A stretch of 9,936 nt of DNA from Ruminococcus sp. CAG:254 (GCA_000433635.1 HF997967.1:1-9936), one strand, 5' to 3'; numbered from the stretch's first letter, positions 1-6,150 are shown. A program made the numbers and translations. Notes: a model not told the origin generated them from the sequence alone.

Positions 1-24
1 TTTCATGGATACAGAGGTTTGCAC

Positions 25-53
25 TTGATTTTTTCCAGGAAACGTGTTACACT
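25..53 (+). promoter_or_regulatory. Sigma-A-type promoter of the peptidyl-prolyl isomerase / Fur-family operon
   Basis: TTGATT (25-30) and TACACT (48-53) are separated by 17 bp, each one or two bases from consensus. Transcription would begin near 60, giving a leader of about 25 nt that carries the GGAGG ribosome site at 74-78. No operator-like palindrome is evident around it. This is a prediction from sequence alone. Confidence 0.6.
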
Positions 54-85
54 AATAGCATTAACAATGACTGGAGGAAACAATC

Positions 86-559
86 ATGGTTGTAATTGAA
101 ATGGAAAATGGAAAGAAAATTGAGCTGGAGCTGTATCCGGAGATTGCTCCGATTACCTGTGAAAATTTTGAAAAGCTGGTAAAGCAGGGCTTTTATAATG
201 GCCTGATTTTTCACCGTGTGATTCCGGGCTTTATGATTCAGGGTGGCTGTCCGGATGGAACGGGCATGGGCGGCCCGGGCTGGAATATCAAGGGCGAATT
301 TGCTGCAAACGGTGTCAAGAATGACCTCAAACACACCCGTGGTGTGATTTCGATGGCACGGGCAATGAACCCGAATTCTGCTGGCTCGCAGTTCTTCATC
401 ATGCACGAAGATGCTCCGCATCTGGACGGACAGTATGCCGCATTCGGCAAGGTCGTTTCCGGCATGGATGTTGTAGATGAAATTGCAAGCGTGCAGACCG
501 ACTATGCAGACAAGCCGCTGACCCCGCAGGTGATGAAGTCTGTCACCATCGTAGACTGA
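86..559 (+). CDS. Cyclophilin-type peptidyl-prolyl cis-trans isomerase (cytoplasmic)
   Basis: A 157-aa single-domain cyclophilin, which catalyses cis-trans isomerisation of Xaa-Pro bonds during protein folding. The active-site block HRVIPGFMIQGG spans residues 43-54 and carries the expected Arg44, Phe49, Met50 and Gln52. The second signature GSQFFI lies at 100-105. HLDGQYAAFG follows at 112-121, with His and Tyr where human CypA has Trp121 and His126, which is common in bacterial members. There is no signal peptide or membrane segment, so it should act in the cytoplasm. The length is the usual minimal bacterial size. The ATG is preceded by a good GGAGG site 7-8 nt upstream. It is followed after 19 bp by a Fur-family gene with no terminator between them, so the two are probably co-transcribed. 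The family assignment is firm; which of the paralogous ppi genes it corresponds to cannot be told. Confidence 0.95.
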   Translation: MVVIEMENGKKIELELYPEIAPITCENFEKLVKQGFYNGLIFHRVIPGFMIQGGCPDGTGMGGPGWNIKGEFAANGVKNDLKHTRGVISMARAMNPNSAGSQFFIMHEDAPHLDGQYAAFGKVVSGMDVVDEIASVQTDYADKPLTPQVMKSVTIVD

Positions 560-578
560 AAGTAGTGCAATTGGCACA

Positions 579-998
579 ATGGGTTATCACACAAAGCAAA
601 AAGAACGCATTCTTGATTTGCTGAAAACCTGTGCAGGCGAACACCTCACCGTTTCCGACTTGGGAAAGCAGCTGGAAGAAAACGGTACACCTGTTGGAAC
701 AGCGACGATTTACCGCTATCTGGAACAGTTGACGGAAGAGGGCGTTCTCCGGAAATATATTCTGGATGGAAAATCCAGTGCGTGTTATCAGTATCTGGGG
801 GAACATGCGACGTGTCAGGAGCATTTTCACTTGAAGTGTCTTTCCTGCGGAACGCTGTTCCATGTACAGTGTACATTTCTGGATGAGATGCAGGCACACA
901 TTGCAGCCCACCATCATTTCCAGATTGACCATACCAAAACGGTACTTTATGGATATTGTGAGCAGTGCCAGAATGCCCAGCAAAAAAAAGAATCGTAA
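579..998 (+). CDS. Fur-family metal/peroxide-responsive transcriptional regulator (Fur/Zur/PerR type)
   Basis: A 139-aa protein with the two-domain Fur layout. Residues 1-72 form a winged helix whose recognition-helix signature is TATIYRYLEQL (41-51). Residues 80-130 form the metal-binding and dimerisation part. Two CxxC pairs, Cys87/Cys90 and Cys127/Cys130, are the structural zinc site of this superfamily. His82, His84, His95, His111-113 and His118 are candidate regulatory-metal ligands. The member senses Fe, Zn, Mn or peroxide; the sequence does not settle which, although the many His residues would suit a Zur- or PerR-like protein. The ATG at 579 is the only plausible start, because an in-frame stop lies at 552-554. 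It has no recognisable Shine-Dalgarno sequence, unlike its neighbours. Translation may therefore be coupled to the isomerase gene that ends 19 bp upstream. A strong hairpin terminator begins just after the stop. Confidence 0.92.
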   Translation: MGYHTKQKERILDLLKTCAGEHLTVSDLGKQLEENGTPVGTATIYRYLEQLTEEGVLRKYILDGKSSACYQYLGEHATCQEHFHLKCLSCGTLFHVQCTFLDEMQAHIAAHHHFQIDHTKTVLYGYCEQCQNAQQKKES

Positions 999-1001
999 GA
1001 A

Positions 1002-1050
1002 AAGCAGCATACAGTTGGAACAATCTCCAGCTGTATGCTGCTTGTTTTAT
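1002..1050. terminator. Bidirectional intrinsic terminator between converging genes
   Basis: The arms 1002-1018 and 1027-1043 pair over 17 bp with one G-T wobble (T1015 with G1030), around an 8-nt loop. On the plus strand the stem is followed by TGTTTTATT, and it ends the Fur-family transcript. On the minus strand the stem is followed by a T-rich stretch (complement of 981-1001), and the minus-strand small gene stops only 4 nt before the stem. One hairpin therefore probably serves both transcripts. Confidence 0.85.
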
Positions 1051-1223
1051 TGAAATGCTGGCGGAAACGGGGATGCTTGCTGTTTCGGCGGTTTTTCATA
1101 GATGCGAACTGGGGCATGGTCTAAAAAGCCAGTCTGTTGCCGAACCGTCACAGATTTGACTTGTGGCTGATAGATTTTTACCGGAGCATCTGTGGTTGTC
1201 TGCGGTTGTTTTTCGTATTCCAT
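1047..1223 (-). CDS. Small 58-aa Pro/Gln-rich protein with internal repeat, unknown function
   Basis: A short gene starting at ATG 1223 and stopping at TAA 1047-1049. It has an excellent AAGGAGG site 7 nt before the start. That site overlaps the stop codon of the preceding minus-strand gene, so the two are very likely translationally coupled. The product is 58 aa: MEYEKQPQ at the N-terminus, then a Thr-rich stretch, then two similar segments, APVKIYQP (13-20) and APVRIYEKP (37-45), and a C-terminal SPFPPAFQ. It has no signal peptide, membrane helix or Cys residues, and it looks largely disordered. I do not recognise the family. The duplicated A-P-V-[KR]-I-Y motif suggests two equivalent short binding segments, perhaps for the helical partner encoded upstream; that is inference. 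The ribosome site, tight spacing and clean stop before the terminator argue that it is a real gene. Confidence 0.72.
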   Translation of the reverse strand: MEYEKQPQTTTDAPVKIYQPQVKSVTVRQQTGFLDHAPVRIYEKPPKQQASPFPPAFQ

Positions 1224-1235
1224 ACCGATTCCTCC

Positions 1236-1667
1236 TTAGAGATAGGGCTTGAGACGATTCAAGTACGCTTCTTCCTGCTGCATCATTTCTGCCCCTTGTT
1301 TCCGGACAGAGTCCGTCAGGTTGGCGTGACGGTTCATCAGCTGGGAAAGCTGAATCAAGCCCATGTTTGTTCCTTCCACCATCAGTTTTGCGATTTGGTG
1401 GTTGTCTGCACCGCCCAGACAGTGCAGGCGAATGCTGGCACTGCTACAAACCTTTGCGAGCGTACCCAGTTCTTTTGGGTATTGATAGAATGTTTTCATC
1501 TGCTGCCGAATTTTTTGCTGCTGGGTTTCGTAGTAGTCCAGCTGGGTGCAAAGTTCTTTTCGGAGGTCGGGGTCTTGGGTGTGCTCCAGAACACAAAAGA
1601 TGGCATCTTTTCCGACCGCAGCATTTTTATACAGTCCGTTTAAGACGGAAATTTCTGCTTGTTTCAT
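1236..1667 (-). CDS. Uncharacterised all-helical protein (CotF / ferritin-like fold suspected)
   Basis: A 143-aa protein starting at ATG 1667, chosen because AGGAGG (complement of 1677-1682) lies 9 nt upstream. The open frame extends further upstream but has no ribosome site there. The sequence is almost entirely amphipathic helix: about four long helices separated by short turns, rich in Gln, Leu and Lys, with no signal peptide or membrane segment. From memory it resembles small clostridial proteins, often called spore-coat CotF-like or ferritin-like, with a segment like GTNMGLIQLSQLMNR near residue 100 and a C-terminal LNRLKPYL. I see no pair of ExxH motifs, so a working di-iron site is unlikely. 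It is the first gene of a two-gene minus-strand unit with the 58-aa protein and diverges from the GH3 gene. The function is unknown; a coat or structural role is only a guess. Confidence 0.8.
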   Translation of the reverse strand: MKQAEISVLNGLYKNAAVGKDAIFCVLEHTQDPDLRKELCTQLDYYETQQQKIRQQMKTFYQYPKELGTLAKVCSSASIRLHCLGGADNHQIAKLMVEGTNMGLIQLSQLMNRHANLTDSVRKQGAEMMQQEEAYLNRLKPYL

Positions 1668-1745
1668 AAAAAAATTCCTCCTATCTGATTCCGGAAATAG
1701 TATCTGCCAAATCGGCGAAATTATCCGCAAACCATCCAAAAAACA

Positions 1746-1774
1746 TTGACAAAACTGTAAAAATCCAGTATACT
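1746..1774 (+). promoter_or_regulatory. Near-perfect sigma-A promoter of the GH3 gene
   Basis: TTGACA (1746-1751), a 17-bp spacer and TATACT (1769-1774). Transcription should start near 1781, giving a leader of about 55 nt. The -10 box sits at the centre of a 14-bp perfect palindrome, and a second palindrome covers the first transcribed bases. Such a strong core promoter with overlapping dyads suggests that a repressor keeps it in check, which is inference. Confidence 0.82.
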
Positions 1775-1777
1775 GGA
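1764..1777. promoter_or_regulatory. 14-bp perfect palindrome over the -10 box (possible operator or symmetric -10)
   Basis: TCCAGTATACTGGA is fully self-complementary. It places a TATACT hexamer on both strands. On the minus strand that hexamer has TTGCAA (complement of 1791-1796) 18 bp upstream, so polymerase might also start towards the divergent 1667-1047 gene pair. Alternatively it is a dimeric regulator site. Confidence 0.5.
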
Positions 1778-1783
1778 CATAGA

Positions 1784-1795
1784 TGCAAATTTGCA
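1784..1795. promoter_or_regulatory. 12-bp perfect palindrome at the GH3 transcription start (possible operator)
   Basis: TGCAAATTTGCA is fully self-complementary and spans roughly +4 to +15 of the predicted GH3 transcript. Its centre lies 19 bp from the centre of the -10 palindrome, close to two helical turns. A LacI-type or similar dimeric repressor would fit this position, but nothing in the sequence names the regulator. Confidence 0.4.
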
Positions 1796-1835
1796 AAAAA
1801 GGGAAGTTTAAAAGAAGGAAATGAGAGGTACAACA

Positions 1836-3197
1836 ATGAAAAAGAAACAATTTTTATGGCTGATGATTGCCATCGGCATCCTGTCTACTGGAAGTGGGTG
1901 TGACTCTGTGAAACCGGTGTCCACCACGCAGGAAATTCCGACCGCAGAAGAAACCAATCTTGTAACAACTGTTCCGATTTCTGAGGGAGAACAGCCAGCA
2001 GAAACCACAACCGTTCCGCAAATCGCAGACGTTCTGACGACCGCAGCAACAACCCCCACGACAACAGGCGAAGAATATGAGGATACTTCTTTGGTGGAAT
2101 TGCTGATGGAGCGAATGACGCTGGAACAAAAAGTTTGTCAGATGTTTATTGTTACGCCGGAGTCGTTGACGGGTTATAATGGGGCAGTCACAGAAGCGGG
2201 TGCACTATCGAAAGAATCCTTTACAGCCTATCCGGTTGGCGGACTGATTTATTTTTCGGATAATCTGGAGGATGCTCCACAGACAGTTTCAATGCTCTCC
2301 ACTATGCAGGATTATGCACAGGAAACAACCGGCGTCGGCTTGTTCTTGTCCGTGGATGAAGAGGGCGGAACAGTTGCCAGAGTGGCGGACAACCTCGGCA
2401 CAACCAAGCTGTATGATATGGAATATTACGGCGAACGGCACAATCCGGAAGAAGCGTATGCCATCGGGAATACCATTGGCTCTGATTTGATTCAGTTCGG
2501 ATTCAATGTAGATTTTGCCCCTGTTGCAGATGTCAATTTAAATCCCAATAACGAATTGGGCAGCCGAATTTTCAGCAGTGATCCGGATATTGTTGGCGAT
2601 ATGGTTTCGGGTGTTGTTTCTGGCTTGCAGAATATGGGTGTTTCTGCAACCTTAAAGCATTTCCCGGGGCTGGGTGCTGGAGATGGCAACACCCACTATG
2701 ATGATTTTGTCCTGATTGAACGTTCTTATTCCGAATTGAAAGAAGAGGAATTCAAGGCGTTTCAGGCGGGCATTGATGCCGGAGCAGATTTCGTGATGGT
2801 AGGACATCAGATTACCACCGCCGCCGGCGACCAGTTGCCGAGTGATATGTCTTATACCGTTGTTACCGATTGGTTAAAGGGCACGTTGGGCTTTGATGGC
2901 ATTGTCATCACCGATGCACAGAACATGGCAGCGATTACCGAAAATTACAGTCCAGCAACCGCAGCAGTCCAGTCGGTTTCCGCTGGAGTGGATGTGATTT
3001 TGATGCCGATGGATCTTTCCAATGCGGTCAGCGGTATTTGTGATGCGGTAGAGAATGGTACAATTTCCGAAGAACGCATTAACGAGAGTGTCTATAAAAT
3101 TATGATGAAAAAGTTGGAAATGGGCTTGCTGACGATGCCGGAAGAAGACCCGGATAGCACCACAACCAGCACGACCACAACGGACATCGCATTCTAA
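1836..3197 (+). CDS. Secreted, probably lipid-anchored GH3 glycosidase (NagZ-like beta-N-acetylhexosaminidase or beta-glucosidase)
   Basis: A 453-aa protein from ATG 1836, preferred over an in-frame ATG at 1821 because GAGAGG lies 8 nt before it. MKKKQFLWLMIAIGIL is a signal sequence ending in GSG-Cys22, a lipoprotein-like but non-canonical lipobox. Residues 30-75 are a Thr/Glu-rich linker. Residues 75-430 are a single GH3 TIM barrel. KHFPG is at 274-278, a loop ends in N285-T-H287, and the nucleophile motif ITDAQNM contains Asp360. There is no GH3 C-terminal domain, so its size and layout match NagZ-type enzymes. In NagZ an Asp-x-His dyad acts as acid/base; here the Asp position reads Asn285 while His287 is kept. 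The protein ends in a second Thr-rich tail (436-453). It would act outside the cell on oligosaccharides or muropeptides; the substrate is not determinable. Confidence 0.88.
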   Translation: MKKKQFLWLMIAIGILSTGSGCDSVKPVSTTQEIPTAEETNLVTTVPISEGEQPAETTTVPQIADVLTTAATTPTTTGEEYEDTSLVELLMERMTLEQKVCQMFIVTPESLTGYNGAVTEAGALSKESFTAYPVGGLIYFSDNLEDAPQTVSMLSTMQDYAQETTGVGLFLSVDEEGGTVARVADNLGTTKLYDMEYYGERHNPEEAYAIGNTIGSDLIQFGFNVDFAPVADVNLNPNNELGSRIFSSDPDIVGDMVSGVVSGLQNMGVSATLKHFPGLGAGDGNTHYDDFVLIERSYSELKEEEFKAFQAGIDAGADFVMVGHQITTAAGDQLPSDMSYTVVTDWLKGTLGFDGIVITDAQNMAAITENYSPATAAVQSVSAGVDVILMPMDLSNAVSGICDAVENGTISEERINESVYKIMMKKLEMGLLTMPEEDPDSTTTSTTTTDIAF

Positions 3198-3231
3198 TTG
3201 TAAACAATTTGTTTCTTGTTGAGAATTAGTA

Positions 3232-3260
3232 TTGACAAACAGAAAAAGGTGTGCTATACT
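3232..3260 (+). promoter_or_regulatory. Near-perfect extended -10 promoter of the rubrerythrin gene
   Basis: TTGACA (3232-3237), 17 bp, then TATACT (3255-3260), preceded by TGC as an extended -10. The leader would be about 65 nt. No clear PerR- or Fur-type 7-1-7 dyad overlaps it. The strength fits an abundant oxidative-stress protein. Confidence 0.85.
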
Positions 3261-3331
3261 AGAATCACAGTTCAAGAACGGACTGCACAAAGAAAAAAAT
3301 TCATGTCAATACGATTCAAGGAGGAACGAAT

Positions 3332-3880
3332 ATGAAAAAGTTTGTATGTCAGGTTTGCGGTTACATTTATGAAGGCGAAAATCCGCCGGCAGCATGTCCA
3401 GTATGTAAAGCTCCGGCAAGCAAGTTTGTAGAGCAGAAAGAAGAAAAGACTGAATGGGCAGACCAGCACTTTGTTGGTGTTGCAAAGGATGTTGATCCGG
3501 AAATCGTAGAAGGTCTGCGTCAGAACTTTGAAGGCGAATGCTCTGAAGTCGGAATGTATCTGGCAATGGCAAGAGTGGCACATCGGGAAGGCTATCCGGA
3601 AATCGGTTTGTACTGGGAAAAGGCAGCGTATGAAGAAGCAGAACACGCTGCAAAGTTCGCAGAACTGCTGGGCGAAGTCGTAACCGATTCCACCAAGAAG
3701 AATCTGGAAATGCGGGTTGCTGCGGAAAGCGGTGCTTGTGCAGGCAAGAAGGCTCTGGCAGCAAAGGCAAAGGCTCTGAATCTGGATGCCATTCACGATA
3801 CCGTTCACGAAATGGCAAAGGACGAAGCAAGACACGGCTGTGCATTTGCAGGTCTGCTGAAGCGGTATTTCGGCGAATAA
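3332..3880 (+). CDS. Reverse-type rubrerythrin (N-terminal rubredoxin-like domain, di-iron peroxidase)
   Basis: A 182-aa protein that reduces hydrogen peroxide, and often oxygen indirectly, in the anaerobic cytoplasm using electrons passed through its rubredoxin site. Residues 1-40 hold the rubredoxin-like iron site, Cys6-x-x-Cys9 and Cys22-x-x-Cys25. Residues 55-180 form the ferritin-like four-helix bundle. Glu69 and Glu72 lie in the first helix, E102-A-E-H105 in the second, and DEARH with Glu165/His168 in the last, which are the expected di-iron ligands. The rubredoxin part precedes the bundle, the reverse of classical rubrerythrin, as in the clostridial reverse rubrerythrins. There is no signal peptide. 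AAGGAGG (3318-3324) sits 7 nt before the ATG. The gene has its own strong promoter and terminator, so it is probably monocistronic and highly expressed. Confidence 0.93.
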   Translation: MKKFVCQVCGYIYEGENPPAACPVCKAPASKFVEQKEEKTEWADQHFVGVAKDVDPEIVEGLRQNFEGECSEVGMYLAMARVAHREGYPEIGLYWEKAAYEEAEHAAKFAELLGEVVTDSTKKNLEMRVAAESGACAGKKALAAKAKALNLDAIHDTVHEMAKDEARHGCAFAGLLKRYFGE

Positions 3881-3915
3881 GCAATGAACTTTATCATTGA
3901 CAGAAAATCATCATA

Positions 3916-3965
3916 AAAAGCCGCCATTCACAGCGAATTTCTACTGTGAATGGCGGCTTTTGGTT
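3916..3965. terminator. Perfect 18-bp-stem bidirectional terminator
   Basis: The arms 3916-3933 and 3944-3961 are perfectly complementary around a 10-nt loop. The stem is GC-rich in its lower half, with A4 at its foot on one side and T4 followed by GGTTTT on the other. It can end both the rubrerythrin transcript and the converging minus-strand cellulase transcript, whose stop is at 3996. Confidence 0.93.
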
Positions 3966-3995
3966 TTGAAAAACATCCTCAAAAAAGAAAAAAAC

Positions 3996-5822
3996 TTAGT
4001 CCTTGCGAATCAGGAACTTTGTGAAGTCAACAACGTCCAGCAAGTCGAATTTCAGGTCTTCATTCCAGTCATATTTTTCCAACGGCCATGCAAGCCCCGG
4101 TGCATCAGTCAAAATGAACAGCTTCCGTTTCATACCAATCAAATCCACAACATTCAGAGCACCGTCCCCGTTGATGTCGCCCTTGATGGTGGTTTCGCTT
4201 GGGTCAGTCGGATCGGTTGGGTCAGTCGGGTCAGTTGGTTCTACCAACTTTGCAGCTGGCAGCAGTGCAATCTTATAAATCCGAGAGCTGGAGTTGCCTG
4301 TACCAACGCAGACACTGTTCAGCGTTGAAAGATCTCCCCATGCCTTCTTGATATCTGCATAGCTGAAATATGCAATCCCCTTTTCCTTATCTACATCATA
4401 AGCAGCGACCGTCGTCCAATTGCCCCATTCTGCATCCATGAAGTTCAAGTCTGGATTCATGATGTCCGTATACTGAACGGCAATTTCCACATCTTCGCTC
4501 AGTTCTGAACCGCTCACCATCTGTGCATCAAAATAATTGGAATCTGCGGCAAAAGTACCGCCCTCAGCGTTTTCATAAATGACAGATGTTGCATCAGAAA
4601 GGTCACTGTGCTTGTATTCCGGCAGGTGACGTTCGCTACCCCATTTTACGCTAGAATCATCCAGAACGGAAAGCATGGCATCAATGACTGGTTCGGATGC
4701 ACTGAACCACTGTAAGCTGCTGCGGTCTAAGTATCCATGGCTTTCAGAAGCATTGCTGCCGTTGTTGATGGCATTGTTGTCCCAGAGGAAGCACGGAATG
4801 CCGAGTTTCTTTGCCCAATTCAAATAGTAGGTTGCCCAGTCCACTCTTGCTTCGGTGTTGTTGTAGTTGGATGCACTGAATTCCCCGATGACAACCGGAA
4901 TATCTTCGTTGGTGAATGTGGTCTGGATGTCCTTGAAAATCTTGTCCAGTTCTGTCTTGTTGGCGTCGGAGAATGTCATGTGGTCGCCGTCACCCATTGC
5001 AAAGTTATACGGGCAGTATGCATGAACGGAAGCAGCGATATAGTTATCATCTTCCGGAATCTCCAAATAACCATAAATGGAAGAATATGCAGAAGCTGCA
5101 TAGCCTGGAATCATCAGCAGACGGGTGTCCTTGTATGGAGAATCCACGCTGCGGACAGTTTCAATGAAATCATTGTCCAGCTTGTTGACAACTTCATAGC
5201 AAGCTTCGTTTCCGTTCCATTCCAGAGCACCGGAATTTGCGGCTCTTGGTTCGTTCATGCCTTCAAAAATCAGGTGCTGGTCATAGTCTGCAAAATAGGT
5301 TGCAATCTGTGTCCACATCTGTTTCAGCTGCGGAGCCATTTCATCATAAGCAGTTGCAAAGTCGGAACGGTTAATCCATTCTTCGTGGTGCAGGTTTAAG
5401 ATGACATACATGCCCTGCTGATACGCATAGTCAACGACTTCCTTAACCCGTTCCAGCCAGCGGCTATCAATGGTGTAGACCGGATTGCCGTTTTCATCGG
5501 TGGTCTTGGTCACATGGCGGAACCAGCTGGTCGGAATCCGGACAGAATCAAAACCCTTTGCCTTGATAGTATCCACCATTTCCTTGGTCACTGCTGGGTT
5601 GCCATAGGACTTTTCAAAACTGGTGATGTCGTCATAGTTGCCATAGCCAGTGCTGTCCAAAGAGTTACCGATGTTGAAGCCCAGTCCCATTTCCTGTGTA
5701 ATTTCAAGGGCACTCATAACGTCCGCAGCATCTGCGTCCACTGGCACCATTGCCGCAAACGGAACAAGACAAGCAGCGGAAAGTGCTGCTGCTAAGATGC
5801 GGTTCATTTTTTGATGTTTCAT
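3996..5822 (-). CDS. Cellulosomal GH5 endoglucanase (probable GH5_4) with unassigned beta module and dockerin
   Basis: A 608-aa secreted enzyme from ATG 5822, chosen because AAGGAGG (complement of 5828-5834) precedes it. Residues 1-32 are a signal peptide ending near ADAA. Residues 35-390 are a GH5 TIM barrel: GFNIGNSLD (48-56), VRIPTSW (94-100), LHHEEW (144-149), acid/base Glu191 in GMNEPR, HAY (267-269), nucleophile Glu314 in VIGEFS, and Trp347. The pattern fits subfamily 4, which cleaves cellulose, xyloglucan or mixed-linkage glucan. Residues 391-525 look like a beta-sandwich carbohydrate-binding module that I cannot assign; CBM80, known beside ruminococcal GH5_4 domains, is one candidate. 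A PTD-repeat linker (529-541) leads to a dockerin with calcium loops 549-560 and 585-596. The enzyme would dock onto a scaffoldin cohesin at the cell surface; no scaffoldin is in this window. Confidence 0.94.
   Translation of the reverse strand: MKHQKMNRILAAALSAACLVPFAAMVPVDADAADVMSALEITQEMGLGFNIGNSLDSTGYGNYDDITSFEKSYGNPAVTKEMVDTIKAKGFDSVRIPTSWFRHVTKTTDENGNPVYTIDSRWLERVKEVVDYAYQQGMYVILNLHHEEWINRSDFATAYDEMAPQLKQMWTQIATYFADYDQHLIFEGMNEPRAANSGALEWNGNEACYEVVNKLDNDFIETVRSVDSPYKDTRLLMIPGYAASAYSSIYGYLEIPEDDNYIAASVHAYCPYNFAMGDGDHMTFSDANKTELDKIFKDIQTTFTNEDIPVVIGEFSASNYNNTEARVDWATYYLNWAKKLGIPCFLWDNNAINNGSNASESHGYLDRSSLQWFSASEPVIDAMLSVLDDSSVKWGSERHLPEYKHSDLSDATSVIYENAEGGTFAADSNYFDAQMVSGSELSEDVEIAVQYTDIMNPDLNFMDAEWGNWTTVAAYDVDKEKGIAYFSYADIKKAWGDLSTLNSVCVGTGNSSSRIYKIALLPAAKLVEPTDPTDPTDPTDPSETTIKGDINGDGALNVVDLIGMKRKLFILTDAPGLAWPLEKYDWNEDLKFDLLDVVDFTKFLIRKD
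4201..4236 (-). repeat. Four 9-bp tandem units encoding the (Pro-Thr-Asp)n linker
   Basis: Four imperfect copies of a GGGTCAGTC-like 9-mer encode the PTD repeats that join the beta module of the GH5 enzyme to its dockerin. The units keep the reading frame, so slippage would change linker length without breaking the protein. Confidence 0.85.
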
Positions 5823-5923
5823 AAATTCCTCCTTCGATGATCCATCCTGCGATTTGCAGAATTGTGAAAATAATTTCCTCCCACGAGCCTGTATTTTGTG
5901 AAAAAACAAAAGTGCTCCCTTAT

Positions 5924-5952
5924 AGTATAAAAAAATTTCTCCGGTTTGTCAA
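5924..5952 (-). promoter_or_regulatory. Near-perfect sigma-A promoter of the GH5 cellulase gene
   Basis: Read on the minus strand, TTGACA (complement of 5947-5952) is followed after 17 bp by TATACT (complement of 5924-5929). The start would be near 5917, leaving a leader of about 95 nt. The -10 box lies in the dyad TTATAGTATAA (5920-5930). A second TTGACAAA copy lies about 23 bp further upstream. Confidence 0.82.
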
Positions 5953-6076
5953 TGCTTTTTATCGGATTTGTCAAATTTTATGGCTGAAGTTTCAAGAAGT
6001 GCCCGAATTCGGCGGGGAGGGGCAGTCAAAATTTGAAAAAAATACGAGGAAAATGTTGTTTTTTGTAATTTTTCTC

Positions 6077-6105
6077 TGTACAACCGTCAGAAGATGTGCT
6101 ATAAT
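6077..6105 (+). promoter_or_regulatory. Extended -10 promoter of the dockerin-protein / SGNH hydrolase operon
   Basis: TATAAT (6100-6105) is preceded by TGC as an extended -10. TGTACA (6077-6082), matching the -35 consensus at four of six bases, lies 17 bp upstream. The leader of about 40 nt ends in a GGAGG site before the first gene. Confidence 0.68.
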
Positions 6106-6150
6106 TGAGGGAAAGAACAGACACAAAGAATAGGAGAATGGAGGAAGATT

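Larger units (their letters stand above)
5823..6150. other. Divergent intergenic region, no gene seen
   Basis: The 328 bp between the GH5 gene (minus) and the dockerin-protein gene (plus) hold the two divergent promoters and leaders described separately. The cellulase leader is about 95 nt and contains the dyad CTGCGATTTGCAG (5847-5859) upstream of its ribosome site. Between the promoters are an AT-rich stretch, a second TTGACAAA copy and a 10-bp CCGAATTCGG palindrome (6003-6012). An open frame crossing the region has no ribosome site and an unconvincing composition, so I do not call it. Confidence 0.7.

Noticed and set aside
1137..1643. Long plus-strand open frame opposite the helical minus-strand gene
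   Set aside because: It is rich in Phe, Cys and His as expected of an antisense shadow. The opposite strand has ribosome sites and a sensible protein.
3202..3214. AAACAATTTGTTT dyad after the GH3 stop as a terminator
   Set aside because: The 6-bp AT-only stem with a 1-nt loop and no T tract cannot form a working terminator hairpin. GH3 may simply read through towards the rubrerythrin gene.
3215..3240. Possible PerR/Fur box upstream of rubrerythrin (GAGAATTAGTATTGA)
   Set aside because: It resembles the AT-rich style of such boxes, but the halves are not inverted repeats of each other, so it does not meet the 7-1-7 pattern.
4737..5399. 220-codon plus-strand frame inside the cellulase gene
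   Set aside because: It is antisense to the conserved GH5 catalytic domain and has no ribosome site.
6003..6012. CCGAATTCGG palindrome as an operator
   Set aside because: It is 10 bp, isolated, more than 60 bp from either core promoter, and of a length expected by chance at this scale.
5837..6133. Plus-strand open frame of 98 codons across the divergent intergenic region
   Set aside because: It has no ribosome site, overlaps both promoters and shows no recognisable protein features.
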